DNA of 64,000 nucleotides from Ovis canadensis (GCF_042477335.2 NC_091251.1:86319501-86383500); one strand, 5' to 3'; positions 35,054-46,058 are shown, counted from the stretch's first letter. Program-made: numbers and translations. Notes: generated by a model not told the origin, from the sequence alone.

Positions 35054-35386
35054 CAAGCTTCCCTAGTAGCTCAGCTGGTAAAGAATCCACCTGCAATGCA
35101 GGAGACCCTGGTTCAGTTCCTGGGTCAGGAAGATCCCCTGGAGAAGGGATAGACTACCCACTCCAGTATTCTTGGGCTTCTCTTGTGACTCAGACAGTAA
35201 AGAATCTACCTGAAATGTGGGAGACCTGGGTTTGAGCCCTGGGTAGGGAAGATCCCCTGGAGGAGGGCATAGCAACCCACTCCAGTATTCTTGCCTGGAG
35301 AATTCCCATGGACAGAGGAGCCTGGTGGGCTACAGTTGATGGGGCCACAAAGAGCCAGACACAACTGAGTAACTAAGCATACACAT
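35054..35386 (+). mobile_element. Bov-tA variant with two tandem tRNA heads
   Basis: The third example of the two-head layout, after 12276 and 24857, with the same GTATTCTTGGGCTTC junction between heads. Confidence 0.88.
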
Positions 35387-35903
35387 TTGCACACAATATC
35401 AGATATATCAACTCTAACTCAAGGCATGGGCAAGGACCCCAAATATATACCTATCCTTAATATATGATAAAAGTGACAGTTCAAGTTAACAGGGAAAAAT
35501 GGATTATTCAATAAATGGTGCCATTAGGAAATATCAAGTTGGATTCCTTCCTCAAAATGAGACTAGATTCAAAAACTTAAGCATAAAAAAATGAAACTAT
35601 AAAAGTACTATAGGAAACCATGGTAGGAGGGCATCCTAACATTATACAAAACCCCCAAACTATGAAATAAAACTTGATATGTAAAAAGAAAAAAATTCTG
35701 CTTGGAAAAAAACTCAGAAGTAATAATTTAGGAAAATGTATTTCCAAATCATACCACAATCAAAAGGCTAATTTCACCATAACATAAAAGACTTCAAAAA
35801 CTAGTAAGTAACCCAAGAGGAAAAACACCAAAAAAATTATGTCTACAAAGACTTATGTAAAAACATCCAAGGCAACATTATTCAAAATAACTAAAAAGTG
35901 AAC

Positions 35904-36117
35904 CCCTGGTAGCTCAGCTGTAAAGAATCTGCCTGCATTGTGGGACACCTGGGTTTAATCCTTCGGTTGGGAAGATCCCCTGGAGGAGGGCATTGCAACC
36001 CACTCCAGTATTCTTGCCTGGAGAATCCCCATGGACAGGGAAGTCTGGCAGATTACAGCCCACAGGGTCACAAAGAGTTGGACATGACTGAGAAACCAAG
36101 CACACACCATGACACAG
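35904..36117 (+). mobile_element. Bov-tA SINE with 9-bp TSD in L1
   Basis: A complete Bov-tA. AAAGTGAAC occurs at 35895-35903 and 36118-36126, and the host L1 text continues across it. Confidence 0.92.
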
Positions 36118-36187
36118 AAAGTGAACTCAAATGTCCATGAGCAGATGAAAAGACACATAAAACAGTGCATATTCATCTACTGGCCTG

Positions 36188-36380
36188 CATGCACGCGTGC
36201 TCAGCTAAGACGTGTCCAACTCTTTGTGACCCCATGGACTGCAGCCCGCCAGGCTCCTCTGTCCACGCAAGTATACTGGAGTGGGCTGCTATTTCCTCCT
36301 CCAGGGGATCTTCCTGACCAAGGGATTAAACTCATTTCTCCTGTGTCTCCTACACTGGCAGGTGGATTCTTTACCACTGG
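36188..36380 (-). mobile_element. Bov-tA SINE in L1
   Basis: An inverse Bov-tA with the GC-rich tail region GCATGCACGCGTGCTC. L1 3' text (GGCATATTACTCAGCAGTAAAAAGG) resumes directly after it. Confidence 0.9.
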
Positions 36381-36743
36381 CATATTACTCAGCAGTAAAA
36401 AGGAATTGAAGTACTGATACATGCTACAAAATGGATGAATCTTAATACATTATGCCATGCGAAAAAAGCTATTCACAACAGACTACATACTATTTATACA
36501 AGATGACAGCAGTAGGCAAATCTATGGAGTAGATTAGTGATTGTCTAGAGGTGCTGAGAGATTGGGGGAAAATAGGGAGCAATGACTATGGGGATGGGGT
36601 TTCTTTGGGGGATGATGAAAATGTTACAAAGCCGACTGTGGTGATAGTTGCACAATACTATGAATATACTGAAAGCCACTGACTTGTATATTTTAAATGG
36701 GTGAATTGTATGGTACATGAATTACTTCTCAGCAAGCTGTTGT

Positions 36744-37096
36744 GTTGGAGAAGACTCTTGAGAGTCCCCTGGACTACAAGGAGATCCAGCCAGTCCATCC
36801 TAAAGGAGCTCAGTCCTGGGTGTTCATTGGAAGGACTGATGCTAAAGCTGAAACTCCAATACTTTGGCCACCTGATGCGAAGAGTTGACTCATTGGAAAA
36901 GACCCTGATGCTGGGAAAGATTGAGAGCAGGAGGAGAAGGGGACGACAGAGGATGAGATGGTTGGATGGCATCACCGACTCAAAGGACATGAGTTTGGAT
37001 GGACTCCGGGAGTTGGCGATGGACAGGGAGGCCTGGCGTGCTGCAGTTCATGGGGTCACAAAGAGCTGGACACGACTGAGCAACTGAACTGAACTG
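36744..37096 (+). mobile_element. BovB 3' end with 10-bp TSD
   Basis: A 5'-truncated BovB insertion of about 353 bp ending in CAACTGAACTGAACTG. AAGCTGTTGT occurs at 36734-36743 and 37097-37106. The C-terminal frame is open to the normal end of the BovB protein and includes the [23 protein letters not shown] basic region, here with a [16 protein letters not shown] variant. Confidence 0.94.
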
Positions 37097-37106
37097 AAGC
37101 TGTTGT

Positions 37107-37976
37107 ATTTTATAACCATTAAAAAAACCCCCACAAAACAGTAGAGGTAAAAAGATATCTGTTTCTGCCCATAAACAATTAACTGTTGTAGGAAAAGCTG
37201 TTGCACTGAAAACAATCAAAAACCTAGACAAATTATATGAAAGAACTGTTTTCAGATATTGGAAAACAAATAGCACAGGACTGTGATTCATAAGAAAAGA
37301 GAAAACAAGTGCAAAGAGCCCTCTGATTGCCCTGGCTTGTTGCTAGAGGGACTTTCCAGGCTGTTGCATGAGAAGAGGAACCGAAACAAAGTCCAACAGT
37401 CTTACTGAGCTACGGAGGGAGAAACAGCAGTTCCCAGGAGCCAAAGCAGCAATAACTTTCAAGAGCCTATTGGAAACAGGACTCTGCATGGAGCAAGAAC
37501 TCTGTGGAACTGAGGGGGTCTCTGCAAATGGCTGGCTGTGTACTACCTTATGCACACATGGGACAAAAGTCCACCAGGCTGGGGGAAAGCTACTGGAAAG
37601 TAGTAGACAACCATGTAATTCCCAGAGCTTACACACACCTGCAACTGCTTTCCCATGAGGCAGAGAGCTGAGGGAACTGGCTCGTCTTCAGAAGGTTATC
37701 ACTGTAAGTCAGTCAGGCTAACTGAGCTCTAGACTATGGTTATTCCAGATTCACTCCAGCGAGCCTAAAAGGAGTAAACTGACAAGTAATTTAATTGTAT
37801 ACTAGACCAGAGATCCAATAGGAACTTCCAGATATAAAAGTATACAGTATCTAAAATCATACCCCATTCTATATGATGTTTACAAGAAAATTAGACCCTG
37901 CAGAAAACCAGTGAATTTCAAGTCATAGCAATAGAAACTGTCCAAAATGAAGCAGAGAGAGCAAAAGCACCGCAGT
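37107..37976 (+). repeat. Possible old L1 5' region
   Basis: Text such as GAGGGACTTTCCAGGCTGTTG, AACAGCAGTTCCCAGGAGCC and GCAATAGAAACTGTCCAAAATG resembles an old L1 5' UTR running towards ORF1. The open frames here are short and unsupported. Confidence 0.4.
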
Positions 37977-37997
37977 CATCATCATCATCATCATCAA
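37977..37997 (+). repeat. (ATC)n microsatellite
   Basis: About seven TCA/ATC units in tandem inside old repeat sequence. Confidence 0.95.
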
Positions 37998-37999
37998 AG

Positions 38000-38504
38000 C
38001 ACTAGTGATCTACAAGTGACCAGTGTTTAACAAATCTAACACACGTGAGACAAGTTCCAGAAGGGGAGGATGTTAGGGAAGAGGGGAGGAAAAAATATGT
38101 CTAGAAATAATCCTGGAACACTATACAAAAAGAATAACAACGTACTCTGAGTATTATAATATAGATGTAAAATGTATGACAACGATACAAAGGAGGGAAA
38201 AGGGAAAAATAAAGCATGCTATTGCTGTACCTGAACTGGTATAACATTATTTGAAGGTAGAGCAAGGACTTGGAAAAAAAACAAAACAAAAGAAAACCAA
38301 AGAGGTATAGTTTTTAAAAATTAGTAAAATACCAACAATCTTGTAGGAAAAGAATAGAGAATGTCTTTGAATTGGCAGTAACGGAACAGTCACGTTCTGA
38401 ATAAATTATGCTGCTAATATACTGGAACATCATGCATGTGCAAAAATCAGATCGCTCTCTCAACGGAAAATGCGAATTCAGAGATACAGCGTAACACAAC
38501 AGTG
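38000..38504. other. AT-rich intronic sequence without recognisable feature
   Basis: I can name no repeat here, and only short unsupported frames are present. Confidence 0.4.
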
Positions 38505-38705
38505 TGGGGTCACTTCAGAGCCAGACTGCCTGAATCTGAAATCCAGGCTCTGTTAGATACCTGCAGAGTCATTTTGGGCAAGTTATTTAACTTCCTCTGC
38601 CTCAGTTTCTTCTGCAAACCAGTGACAATACTCATGGGATTTTCTGGGGATTGAAAGTCATGTAAGGCATTTAAAACAATCACAAGCACAAAATTAGTAT
38701 TCATT
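38505..38705 (+). mobile_element. MIR SINE
   Basis: It has the MIR order: GAGCCAGACTGCCTG, ATCCAGGCTCTG, TTGGGCAAGTTATTTAACTTCC, TGCCTCAGTTTC, and the GGGATTGAAAGTCATG-type 3' part. Confidence 0.9.
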
Positions 38706-38929
38706 AACTGCTGGGTAAATGAAGAGGAAAACCTTCACAATATATTTCTAAGTGAAAAAAGCAAGGTCCAGAACAGTATAGTACGTTGCCATCTGTAGGA
38801 AGAACAAACTATGTAAATATACCACTACCAAAGTAAAGATCATCTCCAGAAGATTAAATAAGAAATTTCTAATGATGACTCCTTCTGGAAAAGAGAGCCT
38901 CCTAGCTGTGACAACAAAAAGAAAAACTG

Positions 38930-39158
38930 TACGTGCTCAGTAGCTTAAAGTCATGTCCAGCTTTCTGTGACCCCATAGACTGTGTAAGTCCATCAGACTC
39001 CTCGGTCCATGGAATTCTCAAGAATACGGAACTGGGTTGCCAGGCCCGCCTCCAGGGGATCTTCTGACACAGGGATCGAACCCAAGTCTTCTGTGTTGCA
39101 ACCCAAGTCTCCTGCATTGCAGATGAATTCTTTACTGCTGAGCCACGGGGGAAAGCCC
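38930..39158 (-). mobile_element. Bov-tA SINE
   Basis: An inverse Bov-tA, with a local duplication of ACCCAAGTCT.CTG in the head (about 39085-39115). Confidence 0.9.
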
Positions 39159-39779
39159 TACTTTCCTCTTCACATTTTTTACGTAAACATTGGATTTTCA
39201 ACAATCTATTATCCATTCAAATAAATAAATTTAAGTTTGAGATTTATTAATAAGCATGTATAAAATCAGAAAAATGTGCATTTCAAAGCCAAGTATCAGC
39301 TAGGTAAAAAGAAATAAAGTAGCAAGCCAATTTCATTTTTTAATAAACTGCATTTCTTCCCAGAATTGCTATAATGATCAGTTCCCTGTGGCTTCTAAAG
39401 CCTTTTCTGGTCTTTGTCATTTGTGACCTACTTTTCTAACTCTTCTCTTACTTCTTCTTTGCCTTTTATCATTTCATGATCTCATAAATAGTTTCCTTTA
39501 TTATCTACAATAAACTATATTATGATAAATATCTTAGGTTTTTTTCCCCAAAGCCTTCATTATGCTTAATTTTTAAAATTCATATTAGAAAAATAGAAGA
39601 AAGGAAGGGTAATTAAATCAGCATTTAGTTTCAGTCAACAACTTATGTTTAAAAGAAATATTTGTGACTTTTGTACATGTATCTCAAGGCATATCAAAGT
39701 TGTTTTTGTATTGTAAGGACACATATCTATTTCGAAAATTTTATCACGGCAAAGTTAATTTAAAATTGACAAAGCATGA

Positions 39780-40025
39780 TGTGAAGAGTTTTCTCTGTAA
39801 GCTCTGGAGTCTGTCCATAAGTTTGCAGTCAGCCTGTGACTCACTAGCTATATAACTTTGAGAAAGTTATTCTTCCCCTATCTCAGTTTCCTAATTTGTA
39901 AGCTTGTATTAACAGTAGGATCAAACACTGGTATGTTTTAAGAGCAGACTAAATGAGGTAATAAACATTTCAAACAATATCTGACCCATCGTAAGGCCTT
40001 AATAAATATTAATAAAGATAATAAT
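39780..40025 (+). mobile_element. MIR SINE
   Basis: The MIR order is present: GCTCTGGAGTCTG, GTGACTCACTAGCTATATAAC, CTATCTCAGTTTCCTAATTTG and TAAATGAGGTAATAAAC. Confidence 0.88.
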
Positions 40026-43000
40026 ATTCCTTATTTTAATAATAATTTTAAGAGTAGTGAAAGCATATGGACTAGTTGGGAATGGGTAAGGCTATAAAGC
40101 ATGTGATGTCACTAATTTTTTTTAAAATGAAATTCATCTAAAAATTGTTTAATGTTATTAAGTCAAGTATAAAATTTGAACTCATTATATGCCATATTAT
40201 TGAAAAATTAAGACTTTTTATTTCTGGAAAGAGCATGCAGAAATAAATATAAAAGGAGTGCTTTACTTTTTCATATTATTCTTCAAAAGACTATGTTTTT
40301 AAGATCGAATGTTCCTTATTTCTTACTTTTTCTCACTTCAGCTATAAAAAACTCCAACAAATAATATGATCAAGCTATTTAATATGTGGAGAAATGCCAT
40401 AACACTTTTTATCCTGAATTACTGGAAAAAATTCTTCCAGTATATCAAATAATTGTTTGGAGCCATACTGTTTCAATTTCCCTTTTTGTATTATTAACAT
40501 GCCTTTAAAAGAACTGCAAAAGAACAGCAATGTTGGAGAAATATAAAATATAGTCTAAGGATCAAATATACTAATTTTACTGGATGGGACTTCAGAAAGT
40601 ACATGTTTTTTTTCCTCAAAAATATTTAGGGAATTTCAATAAAATGCAATACCCCTTACTTATCTAATGGATCAGAATCTCTGGGGATAAACTATAGGAA
40701 CTGCAGTTGATGCAAGCCCCTAATAATTTTTCTGGCTTACCGTTATTTAAAGAACACACGAATAATGAAACTTAAAGGTTTCACTTAAAAGGTTTCATGT
40801 AAGTGAACCATGACCAGATTTCAAGCAGGAACAGGAAGTGGCATGAAGGGAGGAGTGAAGCAGATGTCCTACCAAAGGGAGATAACTCAAGTGTCCAGAG
40901 AAGTTTCAGCATCCTAGGCAAGTAGAGACAAACACACCTGTCGTGAACAAGCAGCAGGAGCACAAGCAGACGGCGACTGTGAGCCAAAACTGCTGTTACT
41001 TAGAAAAGCACTAGGCTTTCACTGTTAATTCCTATCCCACTTCGCAATACATACATTTTTTCATTACTCACTCTGGAAATACAAGCCTCCTAAGTACTAC
41101 AGTACTAATTGGCAGAGAAGAGGACCAAAACACCTTAAAGCAAAGCATGGTACTTTTGTTTTCAATTCATAACAAGGTTTTTAAACAAAAAAGTAAAAAA
41201 AATTAAAAGGTCATTTAGGTTTTTTGTACTGAATTATTACAACCATTTATTAATACAGAACTTTCATGTAAGGGAGTCTTTTTTTCAAAACAACTAATCA
41301 AAGACAAATAATTACTCAAATTTTGGAAGTTTATTCAAACCTGTAATGGACATGTAAAAGAATAAACAAATTTTACAAGATTAATTCTACTGTAACTGGT
41401 CAGTTTCAACATCTGTAAAATGACAGTTTGAAACCAGGAGACGTTTAAGTCCTGACTAGCTCTAATTCTAAAACTGTATGACATATAAAGCCCTCAAACT
41501 TTGAATTAAATATACTAGGTTGTTGAAAAACTATACTGTAAGCATACTCTGGTAATTCAAATAACCCTGAAGTGTTAGAATACTGATAGATGCATCCCGT
41601 GGTACTGTTTTCAGACCTCCTGTTAACATGTGCTCTCAATGAATGAAGAGGAAAAAAACTACTTTCTCTTACTTGGACTGCTAAAAATTAATTGCTTGCA
41701 ACATAGCTACTCAATGAGGAGTTTAAAAAGGCTCTATCATTACGGAATCCTGAAAAATCTCATAAAAATTAGAGAAACATCATTAGCTAACCAGTAAATA
41801 TCATAACTCAATGACAATCTTAAAAACTCTGAAGTATTTAGATTAAGTGCATTTGAGATATTTACCTATTATGCAAAACAAGCAGCATTACTTTACAATC
41901 TGAACATTACTGTGTGTAACTCCTTAGGTTGCATAGGGAAAAAGAAAAAAACATTCATGGTACTCTTCCCTCATAATTCTGCCATTCTTATTACACACAT
42001 TACACATTTTCCACAGTCTGTAAGCGATGCACTGCCCAGAAGTGTCTGTGAGGACAAGGGTTTATCTATACTGAAATTAAGTCTGAGACAGGTAACTTTA
42101 CCATAACAGAGTTTACACAGGATGTGTATTTCTCAGAAGATAATTTTGTGCTATAATGGGGGGGATGGAAATCAAGAAGTCTGATTCCTTAGATTCTTCA
42201 TAGTTATTAACTTTATTGTTAAATTAAGGGACTGGTCTGCAGAAGGAACAAACCTCCTTACAATTTAAAAGACAGATAACTAACACAACATTGTAAACCA
42301 ACTGAACTTCAAAAAGAATTTTAAAGTGACCAGATAAAACAGACATCAGTCTAAAAAGAAAGTTTGCTTCTATATAAAAAAGATCTAGCTTTTAAATCTG
42401 CATTTACAGACCATGAAAAACCGAAAAATGGGAGGCCAGAAGTAGTACGCAAAATATAAAAGTTTTCCTGTTTAAAAACTCACTCATTCCTGGCTGTCAG
42501 GCTATCATACTGACCATTTTTACAAGCCCACTGGTCTGACCAAGATCCCTACTTTTAAGACCAACTAAAACCAAGCATTTGCAAAGCTAATTCAACATTC
42601 TGTAGCTCAACAACTGACAGTACAGATCAGTGATCCAAAAGCTAATTAAATTGTGTCTATCAGCAAATTAGCAACCACACCCCTTAAAAAGAGCACTCAG
42701 GCGGTGCTCCATTAACTTCCACTAAGCGTGGCTTTCGTTTCAAATTCATTACTTCATTGCCTGAATGACCATGTTTATTTTACAAACACTGTCACCAGAA
42801 AAAGTCAATAACTTTACCTACGCCTGAGACACAGATCAGTCTGGGGAAAGGCACCGTATAAAACGGGTGAATCTTAATCACCCAACGACTAATTATAAGC
42901 ACGGTATACTTAATCATAATGACAGTCTGTGCATCACAAGAATTAAAAACCTTTTATCAACTCAACTAAAGCCCGATGATAATGTATTACTCCACGAACG

Positions 43001-43090
43001 GTATTTCCTTAGGTTCCAAGAAAAGCATTACTATTAAAATAAGAGTTTGATGGCTAAGTCTTAGGTTTTCCCTACCGTTTCATTATCATT
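40026..43090. other. Repeat-poor intron 1 sequence next to exon 1
   Basis: About 3 kb without any SINE or BovB copy. The only young trace is a ~50-bp L1-tail-like stretch at 42275-42325 (CTAACACAACATTGTAAACC). There is a possible MER5-like scrap near 40667-40735. I see no gene. Confidence 0.5.
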
Positions 43091-43233
43091 ATTTAAGGTA
43101 GAAAGGGCCTGTTTGGAGGGTACTGTGAAAACCTGTGGAAAGAGAAGTCTGGGAAGGGAATGGCCAAAATCAAGCGACTGCGGAGAGCAACGAGGGCTCG
43201 GAGGCTGTGCGGGGAGAGGACAGGGACCCTTAC

Positions 43234-43929
43234 CTGCCAGCGGCCATAGGTGAGGAGGATCATGGAGATGGGGATGGCGGTGCCGGACATGGCATGGGTG
43301 GAGGGCATGCTGTACTCAGAGTTGTAGAAAACCTCCAACTTGACCACGGGTGGCGAGGCGGGCCGCGGCCAGCGGATGATGTCCTTGGTGCACTGGCCCA
43401 GGTACATGACCAGCACCCAGATGACCACGAGCCTCCGGCCCACCAGGGCGTCCAGGTTCCAGATCCAGAAGGGGAAGAACAGTATGTAAAAGAGTTCGTT
43501 GCCCAGCTCCGTGCCGAAGCAGAACAGGTAGTGGAGAGGCCAGTTACTCACGTGGGCCAACTGGCCCTCCTCGCCCGTCAGCGAGTTGCGGCGCAGAAGC
43601 CCCGCGCGCCGCGGCGAGGCTGGGCCCACCTCGGTCGCCCGCCCGTTCCGCACGCCGTTGGGGGCGCCGCCGTCGCCCAGCTTGGCCGGGCACTGATTGC
43701 GGTCGCTCCCGGGCGGCGGAGGGCCTCCGGACGCCCCCGGCTGCCGCTCTCTGCGCCGGGATTCTCCGGCGAGGTGCGCCTCCGCCTTCTCATCCTCCCT
43801 CGGGTCGGCGGCGGCCGCGGCTGTGCAGCTCACCGGCGCTTCCACCCCGCACAGCTGCTGGAAACGGGCCACTTTCTGCGGGTCCTGCAAACTGCTCATC
43901 AGCTGGGCCAGCCACTGCCCCAACGACAT
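43234..43929 (-). CDS. SGPP1: SGPP1 coding exon 1 (residues 1-232)
   Basis: This is the first coding exon of sphingosine-1-phosphate phosphatase 1. ATG at 43929-43927 was chosen because the peptide from there begins [10 protein letters not shown], as expected for this family, and has A at -3. The frame is open further upstream, but that stretch has no ATG. Residues 1-127 are hydrophilic: [18 protein letters not shown] near the start, an Ala5 run at about 37-41, proline/glycine-rich sequence, then [13 protein letters not shown]. Hydrophobic segments follow at about 131-157 and 166-179. Phosphatase motif 1 is KDIIRWPRP (182-190, K-x6-RP) and motif 2 is PSTH (209-212). The exon ends after Gln232 with donor GTAAGG. 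The product should dephosphorylate S1P at the ER and feed sphingosine salvage to ceramide. With 445 residues it is slightly longer than the human protein (441, from memory), partly through the Ala run. Confidence 0.97.
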
Positions 43930-44200
43930 GATAACGGAACCCCGCGGCCCGCGGGCCGAAGGACGGCGGCGCGAGGGTGGGCCGGCCCCCGGCGCAGCCC
44001 GGATCCGTCTCGGCGCGCCTACGGCAGCGACAACTGCAAGGCGAGCGGCGCCTCCCGCCACCAGCTGGGTTCTGCCGGGTGACGGCGCCACAGGCCGCAG
44101 CCGCCGCCGCGCGCCCCCGCCCCGCTCGCCCCTCCCTCGCCGCGCGCGCTCCGCCGCCGCCCTGGCCTCCACGCGCCGGCGCGCGCCCCGCCGGACCCCG
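43930..44200 (-). promoter_or_regulatory. SGPP1: SGPP1 5' UTR and core promoter region
   Basis: GC-rich sequence directly upstream of the start codon, with no TATA box in a plausible place. GC boxes (GGGGCGGGG-type on the minus strand) lie at 44115-44123 and 44196-44205, which suggests Sp1-type initiation from several sites around 44.05-44.2 kb. The start site itself is not determined. Confidence 0.6.
44115..44123 (-). promoter_or_regulatory. GC box
   Basis: CCCCGCCCC on the plus strand reads GGGGCGGGG on the gene strand, an Sp/KLF-type site about 190 bp upstream of the start codon. Confidence 0.6.
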
Positions 44201-44205
44201 CCCCC
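44196..44205 (-). promoter_or_regulatory. GC box
   Basis: CCCCGCCCCC on the plus strand reads GGGGGCGGGG on the gene strand, a strong Sp1 consensus about 270 bp upstream of the start codon. Confidence 0.6.
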
Positions 44206-44430
44206 ACGGCCTCTAGAGAAGGGGGCCCGGCGGCGCGGATCAGCCTCGAGCGCACCCGGGTGGCGTGAGGGCGCTGAGGCTCTGCCGAGCGGCGGCCTGG
44301 AGGTTCTCCTTATTGATACCCACCAGGCGTCGCGGCGCTTGGCGGGCCGGACTTTGCGCGCCCCTCTTCAACTTCAGCCCTCGCTCCCTGCTGGCTGGGA
44401 TTGCCGGCTTCTCTCGGTCCGGCGTTGACT

Positions 44431-45823
44431 GGGAAAGGCCACGATCCTGGTGCCAGGTTCGGCGGTGCCAGTGGCCAAGCATCCGGACGTCTTGCTGGCA
44501 CAGAATCAAATGGTGAATGGTGAACGAAAGCGAAGTAACTGCCACGCACTCAAGGAATTACAAGTAATTACGGAGATGTCCTTAAAGCCACGTGCCAGTT
44601 GACTGGTGGTGACGAGAGTAGGTATAGATCCCAGGACAGTAGGGTGTCATTGACTGTCAAAAGCTCAGAAATAAGTGAAGTAAAACCAATAAATCGCTGA
44701 AGTAGTAATTAGTAAATGGATATTGTGCACACACCAAAGAGACAGTTTGTCAACTAGGATCGCTCAAACCAAGATACTGAGTGAGGCATCGGAGTATATT
44801 GTTATAAAGCAGCTTATATGGTGAGAAGGTAGTGACTTTTTTCTTCTTCATAGTGATTGGTTATAATAGAATTTTCATGGGTTACCTCATATCAGCCTTG
44901 AGAAGCAGTTCAAATTTTGCTTATTATTTCCAAAAAAGTGACTAAGTTGGTTTCGTCTGCCCAAGGAATTAAGACTGGTCTCCGTTTGGTTTTGAATTTA
45001 ACATATTTTTGTCTAAGTTACCAGATCACAGTTATTCTTAACCTACCTATAGAATTTCCTTTTGATAAATTCCAATAGCTAGCAGGGTTGCACAGAAGAT
45101 GTGTAATTGGCAGCTGAACTCAGGGGGTAGATTTCTGAGTTTGATAAGGCTGGTTTAGAAACTTAACTTCCATGTCCCACAAGTTACAAATTTGACTTCT
45201 AGAAAGAGTGGTTTTTATAAGAAGGGCTCTGAACTCTAGTTCCAGGAAGTTATTTCAGGTACAGTGAATGTCTAAATTTAAAATTTTGAACTTCTTCCAA
45301 GAAACAGGCTGGAAAATTCCCCTCTAATGACATATTTCTTATGTCATTAGAAATATTGTATTTTCTTCTTTCCCAGGGAGAATGATTCTCCTCCTCCCAC
45401 TCCACTTGCCAGGCTGTGACCATAGAAAGATGAATAAACCGTCATCCATGCCCTCAAGTTGCTCACAAGATAAATAGGAGACAGAGATAGATCCCCCTCT
45501 GGAGTATAGAGCAGATGGTAAGTTCTAAAACTGAGTCATAAACAACATGTTCTGGGAAGAAGAAGAAACAAGTTGACTAGCAACAGCAAAAAAGTTGTTG
45601 AGGTGATCCTGTTAAGCTAGATCATAATTGAAAAGTGAGATATGAATAGTTGGAGAAGCCCATCTTTGGGAAAGAGAAAATGAATAAAGACAGATGGGAA
45701 TGTGCAAAGACATATTTGGTAAACAGTTAATAGCTCATAGAATACAGAGTAGAAAGGGTAAGTGACTGGAATGGGGTTAGAAAGGGAAGATAGGACCAGA
45801 TTGTAAAGGCTGGGGATTTTATT
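44431..45823. other. Upstream flank without young repeats
   Basis: Intergenic sequence upstream of the SGPP1 promoter with no SINE or BovB. The part from about 45.44 kb (CCTCAAGTTGCTCACAAGATAAATAGG onward) may be a diverged ancient repeat. No gene seen. Confidence 0.45.
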
Positions 45824-45836
45824 TTGCAAGCAGCGC

Positions 45837-46058
45837 ATACATGCTAAGTTGCTTCAGTCGTGTCCGACTCTTCGTGACACTATGGGCTGAAGCCCACCAG
45901 ACTCTTCTGTCCATAGGATTCTCCTGGTAAGAATACTGGAGTGGGTTGCCAATGCCTTCCTCCAGGGGATCTTCCTGACCCAGGAATCAAATCCGTGTCT
46001 CTTACATCTCCTGCATTGGGAGGCAAGTTCTTTACCACTAGCACCACCTGGGGAGCGC
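45837..46058 (-). mobile_element. Bov-tA SINE with diverged 13-bp TSD
   Basis: A complete inverse Bov-tA. TTGCAAGCAGCGC (45824-45836) and TTGTAAGCAGTGC (46059-46071) differ only by two C/T transitions, as expected for decay of an old target-site duplication. Confidence 0.92.

Larger units (their letters stand above)
33690..36733 (+). mobile_element. Composite of L1 ORF2 and 3' UTR fossils hosting four SINEs
   Basis: Old L1 ORF2 text (AAGCCAAGGGCATTTC, AGAAATAAATCCAAC, GATGGATCAAAGACTTG) is followed by a younger L1 3' UTR (34498-34975, GGATGGGGTGGGAGG to CAACACAATATTGTAAAGC). Older L1 text resumes and ends at 36384-36733 in a typical L1 3' region (GGGGTTTCTTTGGGGG, GTGAATATACTGAAAGCC-like). 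SINEs at 34574, 35054, 35904 and 36188 interrupt it. Confidence 0.7.
11700..43233 (-). other. SGPP1: SGPP1 intron 1 (about 31.5 kb)
   Basis: On the minus strand the donor is GTAAGG directly after codon 232 (43233-43228) and the acceptor is at 11701-11700. It is a phase 0 intron. About 12-39 kb is heavily colonised by BovB, Bov-tA and L1. The 4 kb next to exon 1 is repeat-poor. I see no nested gene: every frame over 60 codons overlaps a repeat or low-complexity sequence, or is an unsupported short frame. Confidence 0.9.
43200..44430. promoter_or_regulatory. SGPP1: CpG island covering SGPP1 exon 1 and promoter
   Basis: GC and CpG content rise sharply over about 1.2 kb, in contrast to AT-rich flanks on both sides. 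The island covers all of coding exon 1 and the upstream start region, as is normal for a broadly expressed vertebrate gene. Long frames on the plus strand across it (43135-44082 and 43697-44428) are side effects of GC-rich sequence with few stops. Divergent plus-strand transcription is possible but not shown. Confidence 0.9.

Noticed and set aside
43135..44082. Plus-strand open frame of 315 codons over SGPP1 exon 1
   Set aside because: It is the antisense of a real coding exon and GC-rich promoter. Long frames are expected there by composition, and the peptide has no recognisable domain.
43930..44172. N-terminal extension of SGPP1 by 81 codons upstream of the chosen ATG
   Set aside because: The frame is open, but the stretch has no ATG in frame (it starts at GTG). 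Its composition is that of a 5' UTR, and the family start MSL... is at 43929.
43697..44428. Plus-strand open frame of 243 codons in the CpG island
   Set aside because: Arginine/proline/alanine-rich translation of GC-rich DNA with few stops. There is no motif and no splice context.
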